Shown here in pieces: positions 63,390-64,000 of a stretch of 64,000 nucleotides of DNA (position 1 is the first letter of the stretch; each line of letters opens with the position of its first letter). This DNA comes from Mycolicibacterium llatzerense (GTDB taxonomy: Bacteria; Actinomycetota; Actinomycetes; Mycobacteriales; Mycobacteriaceae): positions 62,001-126,000 of the forward strand of contig NZ_JXST01000009.1 in the NCBI RefSeq assembly GCF_000878195.1, read 5' to 3'. The notes under the pieces are model-generated. The model was given only the letters and a program-made list of their open reading frames with translations. It had not been told where the DNA came from and searched no databases. The translations under genes were made by a program, and so were the position numbers.

Positions 63390-64000
63390 TCAGGCCCCCT
63401 TCGATGCCAGGTAGCGCTCACGGTGATCACGCGAGTTGCCGAACAGTTGACGGCCGGTGCGAGCTCGGCGCAGGAACAGATGGGCGGGGTGCTCCCAGGT
63501 GAAGCCGATACCGCCGTGCATCTGGATCGCCTGCATGGCCGTGGTGTGATAGGCCTCCGCGCAAGCGAATCCGGCCAGGGCGACCGGGCCATCCGCGCCG
63601 ACCGGGTCGGCGTCGAATTGTGCTGCGGCGTGCTGCGCGGCTGAGGTGGCGGATTCGACTTCCAGCAACAGATCGGCCGCCATGTGCTTGATCGCCTGGA
63701 AGCTGCCGATGGGCCGCCCGAATTGGATTCGGGTCTTGAGGTATTCGACGGTGATGTCGAACAGTCGGCGGGCGCCACCGACCTGTTCGCCGGCCAGGGC
63801 AATGACCGTGAGTGACAACGCGTGCTCGACGGCAGCCCAGCCGCTGGTGCCGATGCGGCGGGCCGGGGTCTGATTGAAGGTGTACGTCGACAGCCGGACG
63901 GTGGGATCGAAAACTGTTGCGGCGGTGCGGTCGAAGCCGGGTGCATCCGGGGCGACTTCGAATATCGCGATGCCGTGATCGGTCTTCGCCGCGACGATGA
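63390..64000 (-). CDS. acyl-CoA dehydrogenase, C-terminal part (runs off the window)
   Basis: The reading frame is open from the right edge to the TGA at 63392-63390, about 202 residues. It contains AGEQVGGARRLFDITVEYLKTRIQFGRPIGSFQAIKHMAAD, the FAD-binding C-terminal domain of acyl-CoA dehydrogenases, and IQMHGGIGFTWEHPAHLFLRRA. The upstream part (VAAKTDHGIAIFEV, TPARRIG) is the beta domain. It ends one base before the next FadE gene and is probably its heteromeric partner. Confidence 0.9.
   Translation of the reverse strand, partial: IVAAKTDHGIAIFEVAPDAPGFDRTAATVFDPTVRLSTYTFNQTPARRIGTSGWAAVEHALSLTVIALAGEQVGGARRLFDITVEYLKTRIQFGRPIGSFQAIKHMAADLLLEVESATSAAQHAAAQFDADPVGADGPVALAGFACAEAYHTTAMQAIQMHGGIGFTWEHPAHLFLRRARTGRQLFGNSRDHRERYLASKGA

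Overview
The window reads as chromosomal DNA of a high-GC actinobacterium, almost certainly a fast-growing environmental mycobacterium (Mycobacterium/Mycolicibacterium). The evidence is a complete YrbE-MceA-F operon with Mce-associated genes, two secreted cutinase-family hydrolases, an EmbR-type regulator with an FHA domain, an EthA-like monooxygenase, a KshA-like Rieske oxygenase, many acyl-CoA dehydrogenases and TetR regulators, frequent GTG starts, and very tight ATGA/GTGA gene overlaps. No tRNA, rRNA, CRISPR array, insertion sequence or prophage was recognised.

Layout. 1-1545: tail of a cytosolic-looking SBP_bac_5 protein coupled to an MFS transporter. 1899-2834: cutinase with a Pro/Gly/Tyr tail. 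2831-5106: TetR regulator divergent from a Baeyer-Villiger-type monooxygenase with two operator-like palindromes between them. 5433-10134: a catabolic island in which a TetR regulator and kshA run rightwards and a VOC protein, a KstD-like flavoprotein and a LigB-type dioxygenase run leftwards. 10140-13867: TetR divergent from SDR, phosphotransferase and acyl-CoA dehydrogenase, around a concentric palindrome. 13925-16323: NsrR-like Rrf2 regulator, a secreted mycobacterial protein and a crotonase.

16582-28184: TetR, yrbEA, yrbEB, mceA-F, two Mce-associated proteins and an RsiV-like secreted protein, almost all translationally coupled. mceA carries a one-base frameshift at about 19197. 28187-29347: EmbR-like SARP-FHA regulator. 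29348-29989: non-coding DNA and an M20 peptidase remnant. 29986-37097: LysR divergent from a PHP/DUF3604 metallohydrolase, an SsuABC/TauABC-type importer and a calcineurin-like phosphoesterase. This looks like a self-contained uptake-and-hydrolysis system for an unknown small ester, and it is the best candidate in the window for an undescribed system.

37104-44199: GAPDH, ROK regulator, a tiny secreted peptide, then a universal stress protein, a GabP-like permease with a fused USP-like tail, and a PucR regulator. 44316-48545: membrane protein, second cutinase, TetR with DoxX-like partner, TSUP permease and cysteine hydrolase. 48680-58450: aldehyde dehydrogenase, FadE5-like acyl-CoA dehydrogenase behind a perfect 37-bp palindrome, CocE hydrolase, two medium-chain dehydrogenases, an alpha/beta hydrolase and an EthA-like monooxygenase. 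58461-64000: YjbR protein and a leftward operon of two acyl-CoA dehydrogenases, a double CaiB-type CoA-transferase and a LysR regulator.

Taken together the window is devoted to uptake (Mce, ABC, MFS, APC) and oxidation of lipids, steroids and ketones, controlled by local TetR/LysR regulators whose operators can often be read as palindromes. Functions are assigned from motifs and family resemblance read by eye; no database search was run.
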